Shown one piece after another: positions 11,403 to 20,500 of a stretch of DNA of 21,035 nt (the first letter of the stretch is position 1; each line of letters starts with the position of its first letter). A program made the translations under genes and the position numbers. Below the pieces are notes generated by a model, which was given only the letters and a program-made list of their open reading frames with translations, was not told the origin of the DNA and did no database searches. Source of the DNA: an uncultured Clostridia bacterium (lineage in GTDB: Bacteria > Bacillota > Clostridia > Christensenellales > Aristaeellaceae); the NCBI GenBank assembly GCA_937874275.1, contig CALNAU010000143.1, positions 1 to 21,035 of the forward strand, written 5' to 3'.

Positions 11403-14168
11403 CTACTCCAGCCGGATGCCGTACAGGTAGTTGTTGTCCTTGTCGTTGGTGCCGATGACCAGCACGTCGTTATACACAGCGGGGGAGGCATCGACATCGC
11501 CTTCCAGGTCCAGCGTGTGCAGCACCTGGCCGGTGCGGCCGTCCAGCAGGCTAAGCAGGCCGTTGCCGTCCGCCTGGATCACATAGCCCTGGCCGGATGC
11601 GGTGTACACCGCCACCGGCGAGGAGATGGTGGGGGCAGCCAGCTCGTGGCGCCATACCTCGTTGCCGGTTTGCTTGTCCAGCGCCAGCATGGTGGCCGTC
11701 TCGCCGTCGCCCGTCAGGTTGACGGTGAAGATGACCAGGTCGGACAGCGCGTTCTGGCCCACCACCGGGCTGGCCTTCACGCCGCCGCGCTCGGTATCCT
11801 GGAACTTGGCCGGCGCCTCCACCTTCCACACCTCGCGCCCGGTCAGGGCGTCGATGCGGCGGATGAGGGCGTTGCCATCCCTGCGGGTGCGGGTGAACAC
11901 CGTGGTGCCCGTGTACAGGCCCAGGCTGCCGTCCTGGTCAAAGCCAAGGGCGGGGGTGGCATCGGTGTTGTCGCCGGTGTCAAAGGCCCATACGGTGAGC
12001 ATGGTGTCGCTGTCCACGCACTTTAAGATGCCGTGCCTGTCCACCGTGTAGATGTACTTGCCGTACATGGCCACGCTGGCCTCGGTGGCGACGGACATAT
12101 CCTGCTGCTTGCCCTTGGTCTTCAGGAAGGTGATGACCGGGTCGATGGTGATGGTCTTTTTATCCAGGTAGTCAAACACCGTGTTGAGGGCCACTGTGTA
12201 CAGCAGGCCGTTTTCGCCGGCCACGATCATGGTGTCCGAGTTGCGGTCAAACAGCGCGGTGCCGTCGAAGGCGCCGTTGGTGGAGTACTGGGTCTGCACC
12301 TTGGTCCTGCGGCCGTTGAGGAACATCATCTCTTTTTGGGTAATCAGGTCGTACACATAGTAGCCGATGGGGCCGGTCTTGCCGCCCGGCATGCGGGAGA
12401 TGCCCTGGCCGACGGCCATCATGGGCCGGCCCTGGGTATCCACGGCCACCGAGCCCTTCATGGGGTAGCCCAGCTTGATGGGCTCGCGGGTGGCCACGCC
12501 GTCATTGAGGTCGAAGAAGTAGATGTTGCCGTCCTGGCTGGCGGCGATGACCTCCTTGAGGGCCTTGACATCCTTCTTGGCCTCGGCGATGTTCATCATC
12601 TCGCGCAGCTCCACCGACCATTTGACGATGGCGGGCTGGCCCGTCCAGGCCTGGCCGTACAGCGTGCCGTCACCCGTGCGCAGGCTGCCAAGCGGCGCCT
12701 TCCACAGCACGCTGAGCTGCTGCAGGGGCATGTCCGCCGTGCCAAAGGCCGCGTTGCCGCGGAAGCTGTCGCCACGGAAGGTGAACACGCCGCCCTCATA
12801 GCTGAGATACTCATGCGGGGCGGGCATGTTGACGGGGGTGGTGCGGGCCAGCTCCTTAACCTTCTTGCCCTTTTCATATACGGCTTCGGTGAGGCTCAGC
12901 TCCTTGGGCAGCCTGTTGTCATCCGGCGTCACGGCCAGCTGCGGCATGGGGGTGGCGGCGGGCGCCTCGGGCGCCTGGGCCACAGCCTGCGGCTGCTCAT
13001 CGGCCAGCGGGTCTTCGTCCGGGTAGTCCTCGGGGGACTCATCGGCCAGCAGCTCGGATTCCTCGCCCAGCGAGGGGGTGGCTGCCGGCAGGGGTTCCTC
13101 GGATATCGGCTCCTCCACAGGCTGGGCAGGCGGCGGGGTGATGATGGTCACGGCGGATGCCTGCATGCTGTCGGGCTGCTGGGTGGTGGTGCGCACCACC
13201 ACAAAGGGCTCCGCGCTGGGGGTAGGCTGGGCCGCGGCCGGCTGCGCGGTGGATATCACCACCGGGGGCACCGGCGCTTCGCTGGCTGCCGTGACGGTGA
13301 ATACATCCGTCCCGGCACTTTGTGTCTGCGCGGGCAAGGGGGCCGTGGTGGCCTGCGCCGCGGGGGAGATGGTGGGCGGCTCAAAGGCCGGGATGGCGGT
13401 CGAAACCGGCGCGGCGGTGGGCACAGGCGTGGGGGCCGCCGCCATAAAGCGCACGGTCTTATCGCTCTCGTACCAGGTGTTGCCGCGCAGCAGGCTGCCG
13501 CGGAACAGGCCCTCGATGGGGCTGTCAAAGATGGCGGTCAGCGTCCACACGGTGCGCTCCGGGTCCACGCTGGCGGGCTGGCCGGTGATTTCCACCCCCT
13601 GCTCGTCCGTCATGCGCACGCCGTCAATGGGGCCGTCCGCCGTGAAGGTAAACACGGTCTTGACGCCCAGCTGGCCCACTTCCACCGGGGCCTCGAACTT
13701 GATCAGCTGCGGCGGCCTGGTTTCGCGCAGGCCCACTAGGCCCAGCGCGCCGTCGACCACCTTGGCCACGCCGCCGCGCATCGTGCCCAGGATGCCCTGG
13801 CTGTCCTTGGGCACCAGCATATACAGCGCCCCGCCAATCAGCAGCACCATCACCAGCACCAAGGCCAGCAGGCGCGGCCACAGGCGCGGCGCGTCGTCGT
13901 ATTCGTCCTCGTATTCGTAGCGCTCCTGCGGGGGAAAGCGCTCGTAGTCGTAGTTGTTGGGCGCTTCCCGGCGGGGCGGCAGCTGCGTTGGCTGCGGCGG
14001 CGTCGTGGGTTGCGGGCCGCCCATGGGCAGCGGCGCCTGGCCGTCGTCCTGCGGATAGGCCGGGCGGCGCGGCGGCTGGTATGGGCTTTGCTCCGGCTCG
14101 ATGCCGTGGCGCGCGGAACGCCTGCGGCGCGGCTCCGGCGCGGGTGCGTTGCGTGGATCGTTTGTCAT
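11403..14168 (-). CDS. Membrane-anchored PQQ-like beta-propeller protein
   Basis: The 921-residue protein has no recognised function. Order of parts: a proline/arginine-rich and then acidic tail (1-95, with RRRR at 14-17 and YEYEDEYDD at 84-92), one transmembrane helix (99-118), a small beta-rich segment (153-242), a long Pro/Ala/Thr/Glu linker (243-420) and a beta-propeller (about 455-921). The propeller is shown by repeated blade phrases such as RIDALTGREVWKV (771-783), LALDKQTGNEVWRHEL (828-843) and SLLDGRTGQVLHTLDL (873-888), as in PQQ-dehydrogenase-type and BamB-like repeats. No dehydrogenase catalytic segment or heme site is seen, so it is probably a binding or scaffold protein. Topology predicts the tail in the cytoplasm and the propeller outside. 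It follows glyQS by 32 bases, with AAAGGGGA before the ATG, and so is likely co-transcribed. Confidence 0.82.
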   Translation of the reverse strand: MTNDPRNAPAPEPRRRRSARHGIEPEQSPYQPPRRPAYPQDDGQAPLPMGGPQPTTPPQPTQLPPRREAPNNYDYERFPPQERYEYEDEYDDAPRLWPRLLALVLVMVLLIGGALYMLVPKDSQGILGTMRGGVAKVVDGALGLVGLRETRPPQLIKFEAPVEVGQLGVKTVFTFTADGPIDGVRMTDEQGVEITGQPASVDPERTVWTLTAIFDSPIEGLFRGSLLRGNTWYESDKTVRFMAAAPTPVPTAAPVSTAIPAFEPPTISPAAQATTAPLPAQTQSAGTDVFTVTAASEAPVPPVVISTAQPAAAQPTPSAEPFVVVRTTTQQPDSMQASAVTIITPPPAQPVEEPISEEPLPAATPSLGEESELLADESPEDYPDEDPLADEQPQAVAQAPEAPAATPMPQLAVTPDDNRLPKELSLTEAVYEKGKKVKELARTTPVNMPAPHEYLSYEGGVFTFRGDSFRGNAAFGTADMPLQQLSVLWKAPLGSLRTGDGTLYGQAWTGQPAIVKWSVELREMMNIAEAKKDVKALKEVIAASQDGNIYFFDLNDGVATREPIKLGYPMKGSVAVDTQGRPMMAVGQGISRMPGGKTGPIGYYVYDLITQKEMMFLNGRRTKVQTQYSTNGAFDGTALFDRNSDTMIVAGENGLLYTVALNTVFDYLDKKTITIDPVITFLKTKGKQQDMSVATEASVAMYGKYIYTVDRHGILKCVDSDTMLTVWAFDTGDNTDATPALGFDQDGSLGLYTGTTVFTRTRRDGNALIRRIDALTGREVWKVEAPAKFQDTERGGVKASPVVGQNALSDLVIFTVNLTGDGETATMLALDKQTGNEVWRHELAAPTISSPVAVYTASGQGYVIQADGNGLLSLLDGRTGQVLHTLDLEGDVDASPAVYNDVLVIGTNDKDNNYLYGIRLE

Positions 14169-14183
14169 GTGGTCCCCTTTATG

Positions 14184-14198
14184 GCGCCCAAAGGGCGC
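14184..14198 (-). other. Short hairpin between glyQS and the propeller gene
   Basis: GCGCCC (14184-14189) and GGGCGC (14193-14198) pair over a 3-base loop. It fills most of the 32-base gap just before the ribosome-binding site of the propeller gene. With no U-tract it is not a good terminator; it might lower translation or mark an RNA-processing point. Confidence 0.4.
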
Positions 14199-14200
14199 GG

Positions 14201-15589
14201 TCAGAACTGGATTTTCTGCTCGATATAGGCCTTGAGCTCGTCCAGGGGTACGCGGTCTTGCAGCATGGTGTCGCGGTCGCGTACGGTGACGGTGCCAGAT
14301 TCCTCGGTCTCAAAGTCCACCGTGATGCACAGCGGTGTGCCCACCTCATCCTGGCGGCGGTAGCGCTTGCCGATGGAGCCGCTCTCGTCGTAGTCCACCA
14401 TGAAATAGCGGCTCAATTCCTGATGCAGGCCCAGGGCGCGCTCACCCAGCTTGTTCTTTTGCAGCGGCAGCACGGCGGCCTTGTAGGGCGCCAGCGCCGG
14501 GTGCAGGCGCAGCACCACGCGGGTGTCGTTGTCCAGCTGCTCCTCCTCGTAGGCGTTGCACAGGAAGGCCAGGGCCATGCGGTCGGCGCCCAGGGAGGGC
14601 TCCACCACGTAGGGGATGAAGCGCTCGTTGGTCACCGGGTCAATGTACTCCATGTTTTCGCCGCTGTGCTGCTGGTGCTGGGTCAGGTCAAAATCCGTGC
14701 GGTCCGCAATGCCCCACAGCTCGCCCCAGCCAAAGGGGAAGAGGAACTCAAAGTCGGTGGTGGCCTTGGAGTAGTGGCTCAGCTCCTCGGGCTTGTGGTC
14801 GCGCAGGCGCAGGTTTTCTTCCTTGATGCCCAGGCTCAGTAGCCAGTCGCGCATGAAGGTGCGCCAGTAGTCAAACCATTCCATGTCCTCGCCCGGCTTG
14901 CAGAAGAACTCCAGCTCCATCTGCTCAAACTCGCGGGTGCGGAAGGTGAAGTTGCCGGGCGTGATCTCGTTGCGGAAGGATTTGCCGATCTGTGCCACGC
15001 CCATGGGCAGCTTGCGCCGGGTGGCGCGCACAATGTTCTTGAAGTTGACGAAGATGCCCTGGGCAGTCTCCGGCCGTAGAAAAATCTCGGCCGCGCTGTC
15101 CTCGGTGACGCCCTGGTGGGTGCGGAACATCATGTTGAACTTGCGGATGCTGGTGAAGTCGTGCTTGCCGCACTGGGGGCAGGGCAGCTGGTGCTCGGCG
15201 ATATAGGCCTGCAATTGCTCGTTGCTCCACCCATCGGCCTGCACGGGCCCGCCCGCGGCCTTGGCGGCATCCTCAATCAGCTGGTCGGCGCGGAAGCGCG
15301 CCTTGCACGCCCGGCAGTCCATCAGCGGGTCGTTGAAGCTGCCCACATGGCCGGATGCAACCCACACCTGGGGGTTCATCAAAATGGCGCTGTCCAGCCC
15401 CACGTTGGTGCGGCTCTCCTGCACAAACTTCTTCCACCAGGCGCGCTTGACGTTGTTTTTAAATTCCACGCCCAGCGGTCCATAGTCCCAGGTGTTGGCC
15501 AGGCCGCCGTAAATATCGGAACCGGGGAAGATGAACCCGCGTACTTTGCAAAGGGCTACCAGCTTGTCCATGGTCAGGTTGTTCAACAT
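14201..15589 (-). CDS. glyQS: Glycine--tRNA ligase, single-chain dimer type
   Basis: This class II synthetase charges tRNA-Gly. The 462-residue length equals that usual for the clostridial homodimeric enzyme, distinct from the alpha2beta2 type. Visible parts: N-terminal RGFIFPGSDIYGG (17-29), GPLGVEFKNN (37-46), two CxxC pairs (Cys92/95, Cys137/140; CPQCGKHDFTSIRKFNMMF) that could hold zinc, motif 2 beginning FRNEITPGNFTFR (205-217; Arg206, Glu208), motif 3 GADRMAL (334-340, Arg337) and the anticodon-binding domain (about 365-462). The start chosen is the ATG nine bases after GGAGG; the frame remains open to 15742 but the extension has no family similarity and crosses the promoter. It leads the operon with the propeller gene. 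No T-box leader fits in the short upstream region. Confidence 0.95.
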   Translation of the reverse strand: MLNNLTMDKLVALCKVRGFIFPGSDIYGGLANTWDYGPLGVEFKNNVKRAWWKKFVQESRTNVGLDSAILMNPQVWVASGHVGSFNDPLMDCRACKARFRADQLIEDAAKAAGGPVQADGWSNEQLQAYIAEHQLPCPQCGKHDFTSIRKFNMMFRTHQGVTEDSAAEIFLRPETAQGIFVNFKNIVRATRRKLPMGVAQIGKSFRNEITPGNFTFRTREFEQMELEFFCKPGEDMEWFDYWRTFMRDWLLSLGIKEENLRLRDHKPEELSHYSKATTDFEFLFPFGWGELWGIADRTDFDLTQHQQHSGENMEYIDPVTNERFIPYVVEPSLGADRMALAFLCNAYEEEQLDNDTRVVLRLHPALAPYKAAVLPLQKNKLGERALGLHQELSRYFMVDYDESGSIGKRYRRQDEVGTPLCITVDFETEESGTVTVRDRDTMLQDRVPLDELKAYIEQKIQF

Positions 15590-15616
15590 GCAAAAAGGCC
15601 TCCATTCTTTGGTGAC

Positions 15617-15646
15617 ATCATACCTTTGCGCCGCCTGCTTTGTCAA
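15617..15646 (-). promoter_or_regulatory. Strong glyQS promoter
   Basis: On the minus strand TTGACA (complement of 15641-15646) precedes TATGAT (complement of 15617-15622) by 18 bases. The predicted leader before the ATG is only about 20 bases, just enough for GGAGG, so control by a T-box in this leader is excluded if this promoter is the one used. Confidence 0.8.
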
Positions 15647-15701
15647 GGAAAGGCGGGTGCCGCGGGGGTTTGCGCGGCCTGCGCTGGGGTACCCCGACGG
15701 A

Positions 15702-15730
15702 TGGACATCGACAGTGTGTTCAACTATACT
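15702..15730 (+). promoter_or_regulatory. Promoter for the amidohydrolase gene
   Basis: TGGACA (15702-15707, one base off consensus) and TATACT (15725-15730) are separated by 17 bases. The ATG at 15769 lies about 32 bases beyond the expected transcript start. It diverges from the glyQS promoter, the two -35 boxes being 55 bases apart. Confidence 0.75.
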
Positions 15731-15768
15731 ATGCGCTGACACGGCACCAAGCGCGAGGGAGTGTAAAG

Positions 15769-17406
15769 ATGAATATTTTGTTACAAAATGCCAACGTCTA
15801 TGACGGCACCGGGGCGGATGCCCGGCAGGCCGACGTGCTGATTGCGGATGACCGCATCGCGGCGGTGGGGCCCAATCTGCCGGCGGAAGGCGCGCAGGTG
15901 ATCGACCTGCGGGGGCTGTCGCTGGCGCCGGGGTTTATCGACGCGCACTCGCACAACGACTGGATGGCCATCAAGCGCGAGCCTCTGCCCTGGTTTGCGC
16001 CGTTTATCAGGCAGGGCATCACCTCCTTTGTGACGGGCAACTGCGGGCTGTCTGCCACCGGCTTTGCGCAGGATAGCCCCCACGCCGACCTGGTGGGCGG
16101 CGGGCTGTTCCGCTTTGATGATACCACCGGCCGCTATGGCGACATGGCTTCCTTTTTTGATGCCATCGACCGGCACACGCCTTGCAACATCGCCGCCATG
16201 ATGGGCCACAACAGCGCCCGCGCGGGTGTGGCGGGCAACGAAGCCCGCCCGCTGACCGGGGACGAGTTGACCCGCATGCTGGCCGTGCTGGAGCGGGGCT
16301 TGCGCGAGGGCGCCTGCGGGCTGTCCCTGGGGCTGATGTATGAGCCCGGCCTCTACGCCCCCCGGGAGGAGCTCAAGGCCGTGGCCGACCTGTGCGTCAA
16401 GTACGACCGCCCCATGGCGGTGCACCCGCGGGCCTGCTCCAAGGTATCCATGGCCTACCCGCAGCTGCTGGGCAGGCCGCACCTGCTGCGCGCGCTGGAC
16501 GAGCTGCACGACCTGGCCTGGGGCACCCGGCTTAAGCTGCAGTACTCCCATGCTATCTTTGTGGGCCGGCGCTCGCTGCCCTGCAAGGATGAGCTGCTGC
16601 GCATCCTGGAAGGCATGCGCGCCGAGGGCATCGACGCCATGTTTGACATCTACAACGAGACGCTGGGCACCACCGTCATCACCGTGGTGATGCCGCCCTG
16701 GTATATGGCACTGGATGCCGGGCAAAAGCGCCAGCCGCTCAATATGCTGCGCTTTAGGGTGATGGCGCGCGCCAGCATTATGCTGCTGGGCTTTGACTTT
16801 GGCGACATGACCATCGCCTACATCGGCCCCGGCCACGAAAGCTATGAGGGCAAGACCGTGGCGCAGATTGCCCGGGAGATGGGTGTGGCCGATGTGGAGG
16901 CCTACCTGCGGCTGTGCGAGCTGTCCAACTTCCATGGCCGCATCAACATGGGCCCCTACAGCACGCCGGAGATTATCACCGAGCTGTCCCGCCATGACCA
17001 GGCGCTGTATATGACCGACGGCTGGGTGGAGGCCCACGGCGTGCAAAACCCTGCCATCTACGACTGCTTCCCCAAGTTTTTGCGCGACGCCCTGCTGGGC
17101 CGGGGCGATACGCTGCCCCGCGCCGTGCGCAAGATGACCGGCGCCACCGCCGACCGCTTCTCGCTGAAGGACAGGGGGTACATCCGCCCCGGCTGCTTTG
17201 CCGACCTGACCGTGTTTGATGAGCGGGCGCTGCGCGACGGCCAGCCCGACCAGGGCCGTGCCTTTGGCATCGAGCGGGTGTTTATCAACGGACGCCAGGT
17301 GATGCAATCGGGCGCGCTGGATGAGGCCGCGCTTACGACCAGCGGCCGCGCCATGCGCGCGGGCAAAGCGCGCTTGGGCGCGTCTGGTGGGCAAAAGTTC
17401 AGGTAA
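15769..17406 (+). CDS. N-acyl-D-amino-acid deacylase-like amidohydrolase
   Basis: The family removes acyl groups from N-acyl-D-amino acids by metal-assisted hydrolysis, in the cytoplasm. The 545-residue protein has the D-aminoacylase plan: N-terminal composite beta domain (NANVYDGTGADARQADVLI, 7-25), APGFIDAHSHND (53-64; His60, His62), VTGNCG (88-93; Cys92), GHNSAR (146-151), AVHPRA (217-222; His219), YSHAIF (259-264; His261), MTDGW (415-419; Asp417) and the closing KMTGATADRFSLKDRGYIRPGCFADLTVFD region (455-484, named by its ends). The metal ligands thus appear intact. Differences from well-known members (SHAIF for SHxK, and NPAIYDCFPKFL for HPRxYGxFPRxL) suggest another substrate. The start is an ATG seven bases after GAGGGAG; a longer frame from 15640 crosses the promoter and is rejected. 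No terminator was found after it. Confidence 0.85.
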   Translation: MNILLQNANVYDGTGADARQADVLIADDRIAAVGPNLPAEGAQVIDLRGLSLAPGFIDAHSHNDWMAIKREPLPWFAPFIRQGITSFVTGNCGLSATGFAQDSPHADLVGGGLFRFDDTTGRYGDMASFFDAIDRHTPCNIAAMMGHNSARAGVAGNEARPLTGDELTRMLAVLERGLREGACGLSLGLMYEPGLYAPREELKAVADLCVKYDRPMAVHPRACSKVSMAYPQLLGRPHLLRALDELHDLAWGTRLKLQYSHAIFVGRRSLPCKDELLRILEGMRAEGIDAMFDIYNETLGTTVITVVMPPWYMALDAGQKRQPLNMLRFRVMARASIMLLGFDFGDMTIAYIGPGHESYEGKTVAQIAREMGVADVEAYLRLCELSNFHGRINMGPYSTPEIITELSRHDQALYMTDGWVEAHGVQNPAIYDCFPKFLRDALLGRGDTLPRAVRKMTGATADRFSLKDRGYIRPGCFADLTVFDERALRDGQPDQGRAFGIERVFINGRQVMQSGALDEAALTTSGRAMRAGKARLGASGGQKFR

Positions 17407-17434
17407 AATCCGGATGAAATCTTCGCGCGCTTTC

Positions 17435-17463
17435 TTGACAGGGGCGGGCGGTTATCTTAGTGT
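17435..17463 (+). promoter_or_regulatory. Possible promoter for the M16 protease gene
   Basis: A consensus TTGACA (17435-17440) is followed after 17 bases by TAGTGT (17458-17463), which matches the -10 only at three positions. An imperfect hairpin (GTCCGGTC with GGCCAGGAC, about 17478-17498) lies in the leader. The start codon is 70 bases downstream. Confidence 0.45.
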
Positions 17464-17532
17464 GAAAGGGTATGTTGGTCCGGTCTATAGGCCAGGACTT
17501 GCTGTGTGAGATGTATATGAGGAGGAAACCCC

Positions 17533-20500
17533 ATGAGAGGCAAGTGGAAAACGCGAATCGCCCTGCTGCTGTGCGCGGCGATGTTGCTGCCGGTGGGCGG
17601 GCTGTCTGCCCTGGCACAGGAGGAGGGATACGCGGTGAATGACGAAGTCGCGGGCTTTGTGGTGCGCGAGCGCACCCGCCTGGAGCTGGTCAACGCCGAT
17701 GTGACGGTGCTGGAGCACGGCAAGACCGGTGCCACGGTGATGCTGATGGAAAACGAGGATACCAACCGCGCGTTTGACATCTCGTTTCGCACGCCGGTCA
17801 TCAACGACACCGGCCTGCCGCATGTGTTTGAGCACGCCACGCTGGGCGGGTCGATGAAGTACCCCTCCCAGTCGCTGTTCTTCAACCTGATTCATCAGAC
17901 CTACAACACCTTCATGAACGCCATGACCACCGACCTGATTACCACCTACCCGGTGGCGTCGCTGTCGGAAAAGCAGCTGCTGAAGTATGTGGACTATTAC
18001 GTGGACAGCACGTTTAACCCGCTGCTGATGCAGGAGGAAAATATCTTCCGTGAGGAGGCCTGGCGCTACGCCATGGCCGATCAGGACGCGCCGCTGACCC
18101 TCGCGGGCACCGTGTACACCGAGATGCAGGGTGCCTACAGCATCGAGACGGCGGCCATGTTCAACTTCCGCAAGACGCTGTTCCCGGGCAGCCAGGCCGG
18201 TAACTCCTACGGCGGGCATCCGGCCCACATCCCCCAGATGACCTGGGATGACCTGAAAAACTACCATGATGACTATTACCATCCGTCCAACTCCCTATCG
18301 CTGCTATACGGCAAGATAGAGGATGTGCCCGCGTTCCTGACGCTGCTGGACGGCTATTTCTCCAAGTACGAGAAGAAAGAATTCGCCTTTGAGGACGCGG
18401 ACTACACGCCCATCACGGCGCCAGTGCAGCAGCAGTACGACTTCGCGGTGGAGGCCGGCAGCGATACCGCCAACGGCGCCGTGGTCTACTACGGCTATGC
18501 GCTGACCGATGCCACCCAGGCGGATGAGGACGCACTTGACCTGCTGACCACGCTGCTCAACGAAGCGTCCTCGCCCTTCCAGCAGGCCATGAAAAAGCAG
18601 CTGCCCTCGGCCAACGCCAGGTGCTACTATGACAATGCTTCGCCGGAGGTCAGCGTAGTATTCCAGGCGACCGGCATGAAGGCGGAGGACGCCCCGCTGT
18701 TTCAGCAGGTGGTGGAGGAATCCCTGGCCGGCATCCGCGAGCATGGCTTTGACCTGACCGCGGTGGAGGCCGTGGCCGCCGCCACCCGCATCTCGCTGCT
18801 GCTGTCCACCGAGAGCGCCAGCGTGGGCACCGATGTGGCCCCCAGCATCGCCTACATGTGGGCGGCCACCGGGCAGACCGATGCCTACAGCCGTTATGTG
18901 GATAACACCGCCAACTATGTGCCCTATGCCGAGCAGGGCATCTATCAGCAGGTGATTGCCAAGCATCTGAGCGACAACCCCCGCACCGCCCTGGTGGTCA
19001 CCGCCCCCGTGCCCGGCCTGAAGGAACAGGAAAACCAGGCGCTGGCCGATGAACTGGCCGCCAAGAAGGCTGCCATGACCGCGGAGGAAATCGACGCCAT
19101 CGTGGCCTCCACCGCCGCCGCTGGCGCGCCCGCGCAGGATGATTCGGCCCAGTTGGTGGCCAGCCTGCAGGCCGTCACCGTGGACACATTGCCCGAGGAG
19201 CGGCGCATCTATACCATCAGCGACGAAGCCGGCGAGGACGGCGTGCGCCGCGTGCACGCCCAGGCGGATGTGAGCGGCGTGGGCCAGGCTCTGCTGCTGC
19301 TGGACGCCGGCGCCATCGCCCAGGAGGATTTGCACTGGTACAAGCTGTATATCGACCTGCTGGGCAAGCTGGACACCGCCCAGCATGACAACGCGGCGCT
19401 CAACGCCCTGATGACCCGCTACCTCTACCGCAGCGAGGTGCGTCCCACCGTGTACAGCGGCCCCAAGGGCGAGCAGTGCGACCCCTTCCTGCGGGTGAGT
19501 TGGCTGGCCATGGATGAGGACATGGCCCCCGCCTACGACCTGGTGTACGAGCTGCTTTACGAAACCAAGCTGGATGACGCGGCCAAGGTGGCCGATGTGC
19601 TGGCACAGGTCAAGGCCGTCCTCAAGCAGACCATCACCAACGGCATCTTCCAGATTCAGGTGTACCGCGCGTTCGCCTCGGCCTCGCCCAGCTTCGCGTA
19701 CTTCAACTACCTCAACCACCTGGATTACTACGCCTTCCTGGAGCAGACCGAGGCCATGCTGGCCGCGGACCCGCAGGCGGCGCTGGCCAAGCTGGCGGCC
19801 ATTCAGCAGCATGTGCGCGTGCGCGAGGGGGCCGTAAGCGGCTTTGCCGGCAGCGATGAGAGCGCGGCCAATCACCGCCAGGCGGCGGACGCCTTCCTGG
19901 CCAAATTGGACAGCGCGCAGCGCGAGAAGGCCGTCTATCAGCTGCCCGCCGTTGCCCACAGCGAGGGCTTTGTGGTGGATTCGTCCGTGCAGTATAACAT
20001 GCTCTACGCGCCTTACGCCCAGCTTGGGCTGGAGGCTACCAGCGGCGATATGGACGCGCTGGCGCGCCTGGTATCGGACGCCTTCCTGTATCCGCAGCTG
20101 CGTGACCAGTACGGCGCGTACGGCGTGCAGCACGGCGCGACGGAGGATGGTGTGTACCTGCTCTCCTACCGCGACCCCAACGTGAAGCAGACCTATGACG
20201 TATATGCTGCCCTGCCCGACATGATCGAGGCCATGGCGCTGGAGCAGGACAGCCTCAACGGCTACATCCTGTCCGCCTACAGCGGCTATGCCCAGTCCCA
20301 GGGCGAGATTTCCGGCGCTTTGGCCGCGCTGCTGGGCGCCATCGACGGCAAGCCCCAGGAGCGCTACCTCACCTGGATGCGCGAACTGAAGGCGCTGACG
20401 CCTGACAAGGTAAAGGAATACGCCCAGATGTACCGCGCGCTGGCCGAAAACGGCTACCGCTCCACAGCTGGCGGCGCCGCTGCCATTGAGCAGAACAAGG

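Noticed and set aside
9563..11458. A 631-residue plus-strand frame opposite glpK.
   Set aside because: It is antisense to an unmistakable glycerol kinase and has the His/Gly/Ala-rich composition of a shadow frame.
15590..15768. A T-box riboswitch upstream of glyQS.
   Set aside because: The space to the divergent gene is only 179 bases, no T-box consensus (GGGTGG-containing) sequence is present, and a strong promoter lies about 30 bases from the start codon.
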